From positions 1 to 10,408 of the forward strand of contig JAMBLL010000341.1 of the NCBI GenBank assembly GCA_023336765.1: a stretch of 10,408 bases of DNA, in the 5' to 3' direction. Below the pieces are notes generated by a model. The model ran no database searches. It saw nothing but the letters and a program-made list of their open reading frames with translations, and was not told the origin of the DNA. Origin of the DNA: Actinomycetes bacterium. Lineage in GTDB: Bacteria > Actinomycetota > Acidimicrobiia > Spongiisociales > UBA5794. The position numbers and the translations under genes were made by a program. Positions 1 to 6,238 of the stretch are shown in pieces (the stretch's first letter is position 1; each line of letters starts with the position of its first letter).

Positions 1-76
1 AGGGGGATAACGCGAAGCCAACGCTCAGTCGCCCCAAGGCTTTCGAGAAGATTCGTTGGCTTCGCGTTATCCCCCT
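1..76. repeat. Perfect 23-bp inverted repeat, long hairpin
   Basis: Bases 1-23 and 54-76 are exact reverse complements: one arm begins AGGGGGATAACGCG and the other ends CGCGTTATCCCCCT. They are separated by 30 nt (24-53). The DNA or its transcript could form a very stable hairpin. No T-run follows, so it is not a classical intrinsic terminator. It lies downstream of the minus-strand thioredoxin-NHL gene and could serve as a processing or stop structure, or be a palindromic mobile repeat. The left arm starts at the first base of the window, so the repeat may be longer. Confidence 0.85.
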
Positions 77-101
77 GCTTCGTCGCTAACGCTCCTCAGC
101 A

Positions 102-121
102 GTCCCCCTTGAAAGGGGGAC
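102..121. repeat. C/G-rich perfect hairpin
   Basis: GTCCCCCTT at 102-110 is perfectly complementary to AAGGGGGAC at 113-121, with only GA between. In practice this is an 8-bp stem with a 4-nt loop. It follows the CCCCCT end of the large inverted repeat (71-76) after a 25-nt spacer. The arrangement resembles the C-rich hairpin elements at 6797-6988. It may be part of a composite intergenic repeat or a factor-independent stop signal without a T-tract. Confidence 0.7.
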
Positions 122-204
122 CGAGCCGTTGAAAACCCATCTCGAACACATTCATGCATACGCCATGAATACGACAAACAGCCTACAAAGCCAATACGTC
201 CGCC

Positions 205-273
205 CTTCTTCCGCTATCCGCGAGTCTGCGAGCTGTCTTCCTCTGTCCGCGAATCCGCGAGCCCGCGAGCTAT
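205..273. repeat. Two-copy imperfect GC-rich tandem repeat
   Basis: Bases 205-235 and 236-273 are related units. Both carry a CTTC..C(T)..TCCGCGA(A/G)TC core followed by TGCGAGCTGT or CGCGAGCTAT; the second copy has a few extra bases. The second unit runs across the stop codon (270-272) of the minus-strand thioredoxin-NHL gene. Two copies without spacers do not make a CRISPR. No gene is supported in 77-269. The short plus-strand open frame at 129-338 has low-complexity content and overlaps the end of the opposite gene. Confidence 0.5.
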
Positions 274-2282
274 CCCCCCGGCAGTGGTTCGGACCGGTTC
301 AGGATGATCTGGCTCGAGGCTCCTTCGGGGCCTACTGAGAGAGGGACCTCGTAGCGGACCTGGTCGATCAGGCAGAGGCTCGTGGCGTCCGCCCGGCAGT
401 AGATCAGCGTGACATCGAATAGCGCCGTGCCCGTGCCCTCAGTGAGCACGATCGGTACATTCGCAGGGATCTTCGTGCCAGTGATATCGCCTGCTGTGTC
501 GCTCGCGAGAGCCACGACAGACGAACCACCAGCGACCACCACTGAGGAGGGAGCATCTTCGTTGACCTTGTAGCCGTCCGGGAGTTCGTACTCGAGGATG
601 AGTGACGCCTGACCAGCATTGGCCGTCTGAGAGGGAACAACGATGACTTCGCCGTTGTACTCGGCCGGAGGATCGAACGTCTCGATGCCCTTCAACACGA
701 GCGTTGTCGTGACAGATGTATTGACATCTATCAGCCGGATCGTGTGGTTGTTCGTATCTGCCACGTACAGGATGTCGTTATCGAGCGAGAGACCGCCGGG
801 TTCATCGAACAGGGGCGAGGTACCGTCGGCCCACCCTGACTCATCCCCAAGCCACGACGTGATCGATTCATTTGCCGTATCTACTCGTTTGATCTTCGAG
901 TTGTAGGTGTCGGCGACGTAGAGCGTGGTCCCGGACACGGCGAGGCCGAGAGGATGCTGGAGGCGGGCCTCGTTCCCGGTACCGTCAGCATCTCCGAACT
1001 CGAACAGGTTCGCATCACCGCCAACAACGAGGGCTGTCGTGGAGGAGGTCAGGTCGCCGACTCGGATCGAGGAGGATTCGGAGTCAGCGAAGAACAACTG
1101 GTCGCCAGCAAGAGCGAGGCCGGAGGGTTGTGCCAGTTCGGCGCTTTCGAAGGCACCGTTTGCGGTTCCTTCGAGTGCACTGCCGATGAGCGGTCCCAGG
1201 ATCCCCGTCGACGTGTTGAGTACCCAGATCTGATGGGTTCCGGCGTTTGCGATGTAGAGGATTCCGTCACTGAAGAGAATGTCCCAGGGGGTGGATAGAG
1301 CGGTGCTCTCCGCAGGACCCGTCGCTGGTGGCCAACCCTGGGCTCCAGTCCCTGCGATCGTGGATACCTTGCCGGTCTCAAGATCGATGGCGCGGATCAG
1401 ATGGTTGTTCGTGTCGGCAACGTAGAGCACCGCGCCAGCGACGGCGAGGCCCTGTGGTGCATTGAACGTTGCCTCTGTGGTGGGGCCGTCGGCGTCTCCC
1501 TGGGCTCCAGAACCGTATGCGGCGAGTACGTCACCGGTTGTGGGATCCACTTCGAGGATCCGGTTGTGCCCCGTGTCGGCGATCCACAGTCGTCCATCGA
1601 CAGCGACGACCTTGCCCGGATATGACAGAGGTCGGTTCGGCGCAGTGTCAGCCTCGAGCGCCAACGTGATCGGTGTGCGATCGAGTTGGCCCGATGCGTC
1701 GAACTCGGCAACGAGTCCCGCAATGATCGGCTCGACAGCGTCATATACCCCTTCGCCTGCCCTGATGCCGACTGCGCGGCCTACAGGGTCGATGAGAGCC
1801 GTCGTTGGCCATGCTTGTGCGCCCCACGAGTTCCATACGGCGAAGTCCTTGTCGTTGATCACGGCATGCTCAAGGCCATAGCGCTGAACGACGTTCCTGA
1901 TGTTGTCCGTGTTCCCCTCGTTCGTGAACTTCGCCGAGTGCACGCCGATCACGACGAGTTCATCGGGATACTCCTCTTCGAGTCTCTGTAGATCGGGAAT
2001 CACGTGGATGCAGTTGACACAGCCATAGGTCCAGAAATCGAGGAGGACGACCTTACCCCTGAGGTCTTCGAGAGTAAGTGCGGTGTCCGTGTTGATCCAG
2101 TCAAGGCCCTCAGGGAAGTCGGGGGCATCGACCGATCCCGCGTAGGACTCGCCCGTGTACACGAGCGTGGTCGTTGTTGTGTCCGCATCGTCTCCATCAC
2201 CTGTCGTGCTCGTTCCCCCCGATGACGGGGAGCACGCTGCTGCAACCACGACGAGGGCAAGGAGCGGTACCAGTCGTCTCAT
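270..2282 (-). CDS. Thioredoxin-NHL repeat lipoprotein (NHLRC2-like)
   Basis: The product is 670 aa and probably a cell-surface lipoprotein. Residues 1-17 are a signal peptide ending VVAAAC, with Cys17 as likely lipidation site, followed by a Gly/Thr/Asp-rich linker to about 45. Residues 50-195 form a TlpA/AhpC-type thioredoxin domain with WTYGCVNC (Cys88, Cys91) and a cis-Pro motif AWPT (Pro159). Residues 215-525 hold six NHL repeats; three have the form LYVADTxN, and their starts are near 232, 286, 342, 396, 454 and 505. This predicts a six-bladed propeller. A C-terminal beta-rich domain (540-670) has Cys629 and Cys637. This domain order matches NHLRC2-like proteins. Extracytoplasmic thiol-disulfide exchange is the likely role; the substrate is unknown. 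The frame stays open to 2492, but the ATG at 2282 has GGAGG at 2293-2297 and begins the signal peptide, whereas the longer form would overlap the upstream gene heavily. Confidence 0.9.
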   Translation of the reverse strand: MRRLVPLLALVVVAAACSPSSGGTSTTGDGDDADTTTTTLVYTGESYAGSVDAPDFPEGLDWINTDTALTLEDLRGKVVLLDFWTYGCVNCIHVIPDLQRLEEEYPDELVVIGVHSAKFTNEGNTDNIRNVVQRYGLEHAVINDKDFAVWNSWGAQAWPTTALIDPVGRAVGIRAGEGVYDAVEPIIAGLVAEFDASGQLDRTPITLALEADTAPNRPLSYPGKVVAVDGRLWIADTGHNRILEVDPTTGDVLAAYGSGAQGDADGPTTEATFNAPQGLAVAGAVLYVADTNNHLIRAIDLETGKVSTIAGTGAQGWPPATGPAESTALSTPWDILFSDGILYIANAGTHQIWVLNTSTGILGPLIGSALEGTANGAFESAELAQPSGLALAGDQLFFADSESSSIRVGDLTSSTTALVVGGDANLFEFGDADGTGNEARLQHPLGLAVSGTTLYVADTYNSKIKRVDTANESITSWLGDESGWADGTSPLFDEPGGLSLDNDILYVADTNNHTIRLIDVNTSVTTTLVLKGIETFDPPAEYNGEVIVVPSQTANAGQASLILEYELPDGYKVNEDAPSSVVVAGGSSVVALASDTAGDITGTKIPANVPIVLTEGTGTALFDVTLIYCRADATSLCLIDQVRYEVPLSVGPEGASSQIILNRSEPLPGG

Positions 2283-2298
2283 TTTCCACAGGCCTCCA

Positions 2299-3021
2299 TC
2301 ACAGGGAAGAACGCCACACTGCCACGTCGAGTTCCATCTCCATGGCTTTCGCAAGAAGTTCGGCGCCGCGTCCTGAGGCATCGCGGATGGAGGGTCCGTA
2401 GGTGCCTCTTGCGGTGAGGAGTGCGACTGAAGCCAGAGTGAGTGCCTCGAGATGGGTACCGAGGTCTGATACGCCAACGATCCTCTCGCCACCTGGTCCC
2501 CGCACCGTCACGATGGCCCCGCTCCACTCGTCTGGGGTCCTGGCGACAAGTTGTCCGTTGCCCCGTTTTGCAGCCCACGTGGGGCCAACAGGATCAGGGA
2601 ACGTGACTGCCTCGCCCTTGCGTAGGGGTTTGCCCGGTTCTGTCCACGCGATCGTCACGGTGTCTGAAGTTGTGACGGCCGCCGATGGATGGTGGACGAG
2701 CGATGGAGCGAGGCCAGACCCGACGTTGGCGGATACCACGACCGGCATCGTCGATGGTCCACGGTGGAGGCCAGGCTCGTCGTGCCACAGGACGAGCGGT
2801 ACGCCGAGAACGGAAGCTCTGGCGATCAGGTCCGTAGCCGCTGTTTCACCCGTTGACAGGATCACATCGTACGTTTCGAGATCCTCGGCCGGTGCGGTTC
2901 TTTTCCCAAGCTGTGGCATCCCGGACTGCATGAACCCGATGTGGGAGACATCTCGTTCGGCGAACAGTACTCGAGTCGTCCTCGCTGCGATCTCGTCAGT
3001 TCCATCGATAGCGATCCTCAT
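2299..3021 (-). CDS. Unrecognised 240-aa protein, Rossmann-like N-terminus
   Basis: I do not recognise the family. The protein is soluble-looking, with no signal peptide or membrane helix. It starts MRIAIDGTDEIAARTTRVLF, a beta-strand/glycine/helix pattern suggestive of a Rossmann-type nucleotide-binding fold, but the loop has only one Gly and is not a canonical GxGxxG. Residues 52-80 (YDVILSTGET...GVPLVLWHDE) look like further alternating strands and helices. Residues 185-225 (VSDLGTHLEALTLASVALL) are helical. Its ATG overlaps the stop of the 43-aa gene upstream (ATGA), and its own stop lies 16 nt before the thioredoxin-NHL gene, so the three are probably one transcript with translational coupling. 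A cytoplasmic partner of the redox lipoprotein is possible but unproven. Confidence 0.75.
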   Translation of the reverse strand: MRIAIDGTDEIAARTTRVLFAERDVSHIGFMQSGMPQLGKRTAPAEDLETYDVILSTGETAATDLIARASVLGVPLVLWHDEPGLHRGPSTMPVVVSANVGSGLAPSLVHHPSAAVTTSDTVTIAWTEPGKPLRKGEAVTFPDPVGPTWAAKRGNGQLVARTPDEWSGAIVTVRGPGGERIVGVSDLGTHLEALTLASVALLTARGTYGPSIRDASGRGAELLAKAMEMELDVAVWRSSL

Positions 3022-3149
3022 CGGGGGATCGAGACAGTTGGCTCCCAGGACCCTTCTGGTCGTGCAGGTGGTGCGGGGGAGCGCTTCATCCTTGCGGCGA
3101 CGGCGATCGCGATTCCAAGGCTGATGACGAGAGCAACGATCGTTTTCAT
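3018..3149 (-). CDS. Small single-pass membrane peptide, 43 aa
   Basis: The frame encodes 43 aa: MKTIVALVISLGIAIAVAAR, then a basic, Pro-rich tail ending TVSIPR. Residues 3-19 form one hydrophobic helix, with basic residues directly after it (R20, K22, R23). It is too short for confident homology. Support comes from context: its TGA overlaps the ATG of the next gene, and it is the first frame on the minus strand after the divergent intergenic region. There is no Shine-Dalgarno upstream (the sequence is TTTCCCCC), but a TATCTT box ends 6 nt before the ATG, which would fit a leaderless transcript. The frame is open further upstream, but that would run through the riboswitch on the other strand and is Arg/Ser-rich noise. 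It could alternatively be only the leader of the 240-aa gene. Confidence 0.5.
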   Translation of the reverse strand: MKTIVALVISLGIAIAVAARMKRSPAPPARPEGSWEPTVSIPR

Positions 3150-3155
3150 GGGGGA

Positions 3156-3161
3156 AAGATA
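3156..3161 (-). promoter_or_regulatory. Candidate -10 box for leaderless minus-strand operon
   Basis: On the minus strand TATCTT (a TANNNT -10 pattern) ends at 3156. The predicted transcription start 7 nt further on is the A of the ATG at 3149. No convincing -35 hexamer is seen 16-18 bp upstream, which is common for actinobacterial promoters. The assignment is inference from spacing. Confidence 0.35.
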
Positions 3162-3191
3162 CCGCCGAAGCGATTGATTGCGGTGGGTGTG

Positions 3192-3197
3192 TATCGT
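3192..3197 (+). promoter_or_regulatory. Weak candidate -10 box before the riboswitch
   Basis: TATCGT at 3192-3197, preceded by TGTG (extended -10 style), is the only TANNNT match just upstream of the cobalamin aptamer. It would start transcription near 3203-3204, right at the GGTGCC edge of the aptamer, leaving little of helix P1. No -35 is recognisable. The true start may lie further upstream in 3150-3190. Confidence 0.25.
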
Positions 3198-3311
3198 TGC
3201 GGGTGCCCCGGAAGCATCCGGGTGCCTGTTTCGAGCGAAGTCCGGTGAGATCCCGGCGCTGTCCCGCAACTGTGATCCTCCTTCGGAGGTAGCCAGGTCG
3301 CCTCTCTGCAG
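3198..3311 (+). ncRNA. Cobalamin (AdoCbl) riboswitch aptamer
   Basis: The conserved core of cobalamin riboswitches is visible. CCGGTGAGATCCCGG (3242-3256) forms helix P3. GCTGTCCCGCAACTGTGA follows (3257-3274). A short variable hairpin CCTCC-TTC-GGAGG comes next (3277-3289). The B12-box sequence AGCCAGGTCGCC (3291-3302) closes the core. Upstream, CCCGGA/TCCGGG makes a P2-type stem. TGCGG (3198-3202) can pair with CTGCA (3306-3310) as a short P1. The RNA would sense adenosylcobalamin and turn down the downstream transport/adenosyltransferase operon. Edges are approximate; class identity is clear from the core motifs. Confidence 0.93.
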
Positions 3312-3376
3312 GTGAGTTGTGGCCCTTCGGAGGAGAGAGGCCGTGGCTGTTCGCAGTCTCCTCCGACGAGAGGAGA
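3301..3376 (+). promoter_or_regulatory. Riboswitch expression platform that can hide the ribosome site
   Basis: Three helices compete. (1) TCTCCTC (3357-3363) pairs with GAGGAGA (3370-3376), burying the Shine-Dalgarno AGGAG (3371-3375) that lies 6 nt before the ATG at 3382. (2) TCGGAGGAG (3327-3335) pairs with CTCCTCCGA (3358-3366), which would free that site. (3) AGAGAGG (3334-3340) pairs with CCTCTCT (3301-3307) at the 3' edge of the aptamer, overlapping the anti-sequester strand. The complementarity is directly seen. The logic is inferred: ligand binding changes the availability of 3301-3310, deciding between open and closed ribosome site. No T-run terminator is present, so control should be translational. 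Confidence 0.6.
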
Positions 3377-3381
3377 TATGT

Positions 3382-4407
3382 ATGGATCGCAAGCTACTGG
3401 GTGCCATAGCTGTTGTTGCGGCGGTCGTTTTCGGGCTCTTCCTTTTCAACCTCGTCTCAGACGAAGCTGACGAGGGAACAGCGACGGATACGATCCTCGG
3501 AGCGACAACCACCGAAGCGGACGGGTCGACCACGACGTCATCTCAGGCGTCGACAACTACCGGGGGCTCTGACGCGGGATTCCCGGTCACCATCGACGCC
3601 CCGAACGGTGAGGTGACCATTGATGCAAAGCCTCAGCGGATCGTCTCGATATCACCGACCTCCACAGAGGTGCTGTTCGCTGTCGGTGCTGGCACGCAGG
3701 TAGTCGCTGTCGATGATCGATCGAACTTTCCGACGAATGCGCCTGTCACGGACCTGACGGGATTCACGCCGAACGTGGAAGCAATTGCCTCGTACGATCC
3801 CGATGTGGTGTTCCTGTCGTTCGATCCAGGTGATGTGATCGCTGGTCTCGAAGCTCTCGATATCCCGGTGATCCTCCACCCAACAGCGGTCACCATCGCT
3901 GACGCCTATGAACAGTGGGAGCAGGTCGGGGCTGCAACTGGCAATCTGTCTGACGCCAAAGACGTTGTTGCCACTACCCAGGCGTCGATAGCCACATCCA
4001 TAGAGACACTCCCTGACGGTGCTGACATATTGACGTACTACTACGAACTCGATCCAACGTTCTACTCGGCGACATCAAGCACCTTTGTGGGAGAACTCTT
4101 TGCTCTGACAGGTATGTCGAATATCGCCGACCCTGCCGACCTGGACGGTTACGGGTTCCCTCAGCTGACAGCCGAGTACATCATCGAGCAGAACCCCGGG
4201 CTGATCTATCTCGCTGACACCAGGTGCTGTGGCCAGAGTATCGACACGGTCGCTGAGAGGCCTGGTTGGAACACGCTCGACGCAGTCGTCAACGGTGCAG
4301 TGGTAGAACTCGACGACGACATCGCAAGTCGATGGGGACCTCGTATCGCGGAGTTGGTCGATGACATCGTGCTGTCCATTCTCGACTTGGAACTCGTGAA
4401 CGCATGA
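3382..4407 (+). CDS. btuF: BtuF-like corrinoid-binding protein, membrane anchored
   Basis: A 341-aa substrate-binding protein of the periplasmic-binding family 2 (BtuF/FepB type) for an ABC importer, predicted to capture cobalamin or other corrinoids outside the membrane. Residues 5-24 form a hydrophobic signal/anchor helix with no lipobox Cys. A Thr/Ser/Gly-rich linker (32-65) follows, then the binding domain from about 68: PQRIVSISPTSTEVLFAVGAG (84-104), a conserved NVEAIASYDPDVVF stretch and the DTRCCGQS motif (279-286). Start choice: ATG 3382 has AGGAG 6 nt upstream and begins the anchor; the frame is open back to 3319 but that overlaps regulatory RNA. Its stop overlaps the permease start (ATGA). 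Corrinoid specificity is inferred from the riboswitch and cobO; on sequence alone a siderophore or heme binder would also be possible. Confidence 0.88.
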   Translation: MDRKLLGAIAVVAAVVFGLFLFNLVSDEADEGTATDTILGATTTEADGSTTTSSQASTTTGGSDAGFPVTIDAPNGEVTIDAKPQRIVSISPTSTEVLFAVGAGTQVVAVDDRSNFPTNAPVTDLTGFTPNVEAIASYDPDVVFLSFDPGDVIAGLEALDIPVILHPTAVTIADAYEQWEQVGAATGNLSDAKDVVATTQASIATSIETLPDGADILTYYYELDPTFYSATSSTFVGELFALTGMSNIADPADLDGYGFPQLTAEYIIEQNPGLIYLADTRCCGQSIDTVAERPGWNTLDAVVNGAVVELDDDIASRWGPRIAELVDDIVLSILDLELVNA

Positions 4408-5456
4408 ACGCCGGCCGCCCCACTGGAACCCGTCTCCACTGGTGGTGGGTCGTCGGGGCGGCTGTCGTGCTGGTAGCGGCCATCATCGCCGGTGTCATGA
4501 TCGGAGCCGTGCGACTCTCCCCCTCCCAGGTTGTGGGGTCGATGCTCGACAGGCTCCCGTTTGTCGATCTGGACACAGGCTTGACGGTGAGGCAAGAGGC
4601 GATCGTGTGGCAGATCCGAATGCCGCGGGTGATACTTGCCGTCGTTGTGGGGTCGATGCTCTCTGCTGCTGGTGCGGCGTATCAGGGAGTTTTCAGGAAT
4701 CCTCTTGCCGATCCGTATCTGCTCGGTGCAGGTGCTGGGGCAGGCCTCGGCGCCACGCTTGCAATCGCCTATGGTCCGAACACAGGTGACTGGCTCGTTG
4801 ACCCGATCCCTCTGGCAGCTTTTGCGGGCGCACTGATCGGAGTTTCGTTCGCCTACCTCCTCGGATATACGGTCAGGTCTGGCAGGACATCGGTCACACT
4901 GATACTGGCAGGAGTTGCGGTTGCAGCGTTCCTCACCGCTCTCCAGACGTTCATACAGCAGAGGGAATCTGAGACCCTGCGCGAGGTCTACGGATGGATC
5001 CTCGGGAGTTTGAACACCGCAGGGTGGGCCGAGGTGCGATTGGTTGCCCCCTACGTTGTTGTTGGACTGGGTGTCGTGTTCGCTGGTCGCAGACTCCTTG
5101 ATGTGCTCTCGGTCGGTGACACTGATGCCAGCACACTCGGTGTTCGGCCCGGGCGAATCCGCCTAGTGATCGTCATCTTCGCAACTCTCGGTACCGCTGC
5201 TGTGGTCGCGGTGACCGGCCTCATTGGGTTCGTGGGGATCATCGTCCCTCACACTGTTCGTCTTCTCACATCAGCGTCGTACCGGGTCATCGTGCCTCTA
5301 TCGATCCTCCTCGGGGGAGCGTTCCTTGTGCTTGCAGACATCATTGCTCGTACTGCCGTGGCGCCTGCAGAGATCCCGATCGGTGTTGTGACCGCCATTT
5401 TCGGTGCACCGTTCTTTGCCATGATCCTGCGTACCAGCAAGGCGGTGGTCTCATGA
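4404..5456 (+). CDS. btuC: BtuC-like corrinoid ABC permease (FecCD family)
   Basis: A 350-aa polytopic inner-membrane permease of the FecCD/BtuC family, about ten transmembrane helices, usual length. Family landmarks are present: RMPR (72-75), QGVFRNPLADPYLLG (94-108), GWILGSL (197-203), GLIGFVGIIVPH (272-283), and the C-terminal IPIGVVTAIFGAPFFAMIL (324-342). It would form a homodimeric channel coupled to the ATPase encoded next and receive corrinoid from the binding protein. The ATG overlaps the preceding stop by 4 nt, and its own stop overlaps the next start in the same way, so translation is likely coupled and placed under the upstream riboswitch. Confidence 0.93.
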   Translation: MNAGRPTGTRLHWWWVVGAAVVLVAAIIAGVMIGAVRLSPSQVVGSMLDRLPFVDLDTGLTVRQEAIVWQIRMPRVILAVVVGSMLSAAGAAYQGVFRNPLADPYLLGAGAGAGLGATLAIAYGPNTGDWLVDPIPLAAFAGALIGVSFAYLLGYTVRSGRTSVTLILAGVAVAAFLTALQTFIQQRESETLREVYGWILGSLNTAGWAEVRLVAPYVVVGLGVVFAGRRLLDVLSVGDTDASTLGVRPGRIRLVIVIFATLGTAAVVAVTGLIGFVGIIVPHTVRLLTSASYRVIVPLSILLGGAFLVLADIIARTAVAPAEIPIGVVTAIFGAPFFAMILRTSKAVVS

Positions 5457-6238
5457 GCACGGTGCGATTCGAGAAGGTCTCGGTGGACTACGGAGCAGGG
5501 CCCGTCGTATCGGATGTGTCTCTTGGGGCGATCGCCGGTGAGTGGCTTGCGATTGTCGGACCCAACGGTGCAGGGAAGTCGAGCCTTCTGCGTACGGCTG
5601 TAGCGGCTGTGGAGTTCACCGGTTCAGTGATGGTCGATGGACGATTGACAACGACGCTGACTGACAAGGAACGCGCCCGATTGGTGGCGTACGTTTCTCA
5701 GCGTCCCCGATATCCCCAGGGCATGGCCGTGTTCGACTATGTACTGCTCGGGCGGACACCGTACATGGGGACGTTGGCGTCAGAATCCACCCACGACATA
5801 GCGCTGGTGTGGGAGGCCCTATCGGCTCTCCGCCTCGAGGCGTTTGCGAGCAGGGATGTCGCAACTCTCTCTGGTGGCGAGACCCAGCGAGTGTCCCTTG
5901 CAAGGGTGATCGCCCAGCGTGCAGCGATCCTCGTCCTCGACGAGGCAACTGCGTCCCTCGACGTTTCTGCCCAGCATGAGGTCCTGGAGGTGATCGATGC
6001 GTTGCGTTCTTCCCACAACATCACTGTCGTGTCCGCCATTCACGATCTCACTGCCGCGGCGCAGTTCTGCAACAGCGTTGCCATCATGGACCGGGGCCTA
6101 CTCGTCAACCACGGTGCGCCGGTCGATGTGCTCACGGAGTCGGTTCTCCAGGAGGTATTCGATCCTTCGATACGCGTGCTTGAGGTCAATGGAGATCCGG
6201 TAATAGTCTCTCTCAGGAGCGAGGAGGCATACCAGTGA
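5453..6238 (+). CDS. btuD: BtuD-like corrinoid ABC transporter ATPase
   Basis: A 261-aa cytoplasmic ABC ATPase that powers the importer. All nucleotide-binding elements are visible: Walker A GPNGAGKSS (36-44), Q-loop Gln83 (VSQRP), signature LSGGETQ (139-145), Walker B ILVLDEAT (159-166), D-loop SLD (168-170) and switch His197. The sequence resembles the FepC/BtuD/HmuV group, including the PQGMAVFDYVLLGRTPY segment (88-104) that follows the Q-loop. The ATG at 5453 overlaps the permease stop (ATGA). The gene ends with TGA overlapping the GTG of cobO (GTGA). Corrinoid specificity comes from operon context. Confidence 0.93.
   Translation: MSTVRFEKVSVDYGAGPVVSDVSLGAIAGEWLAIVGPNGAGKSSLLRTAVAAVEFTGSVMVDGRLTTTLTDKERARLVAYVSQRPRYPQGMAVFDYVLLGRTPYMGTLASESTHDIALVWEALSALRLEAFASRDVATLSGGETQRVSLARVIAQRAAILVLDEATASLDVSAQHEVLEVIDALRSSHNITVVSAIHDLTAAAQFCNSVAIMDRGLLVNHGAPVDVLTESVLQEVFDPSIRVLEVNGDPVIVSLRSEEAYQ
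6221..6227 (+). promoter_or_regulatory. Strong Shine-Dalgarno for the cobO GTG start
   Basis: GAGGAGG lies inside the end of the ATPase gene, 7 nt before the GTG at 6235. It supports that GTG rather than the in-frame ATG at 6259 as the cobO start and suggests efficient reinitiation. Confidence 0.7.

Noticed and set aside
205..273. CRISPR-like repeat
   Set aside because: Only two imperfect copies, no unique spacers, no cas genes.
129..338. Short plus-strand frame at the left end
   Set aside because: It overlaps the tandem repeat and the 3' end of the opposite gene; low-complexity translation and no ribosome site.
2283..2492. N-terminal extension of the thioredoxin-NHL frame to an ATG at 2492
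   Set aside because: It would overlap the upstream gene by most of its length, has no export signal, and an internal ATG with GGAGG begins a clear lipoprotein signal peptide.
2402..3124. Plus-strand 240-codon frame opposite the Rossmann-like gene
   Set aside because: Its composition is Ser/Arg/Pro-rich, it has no recognisable motif, and the opposite strand has a better-organised gene with operon overlaps.
3174..3197. TTGATT (3174-3179) as a -35 for the riboswitch promoter
   Set aside because: Spacing to the TATCGT box is only 12 bp, too short for a standard promoter.
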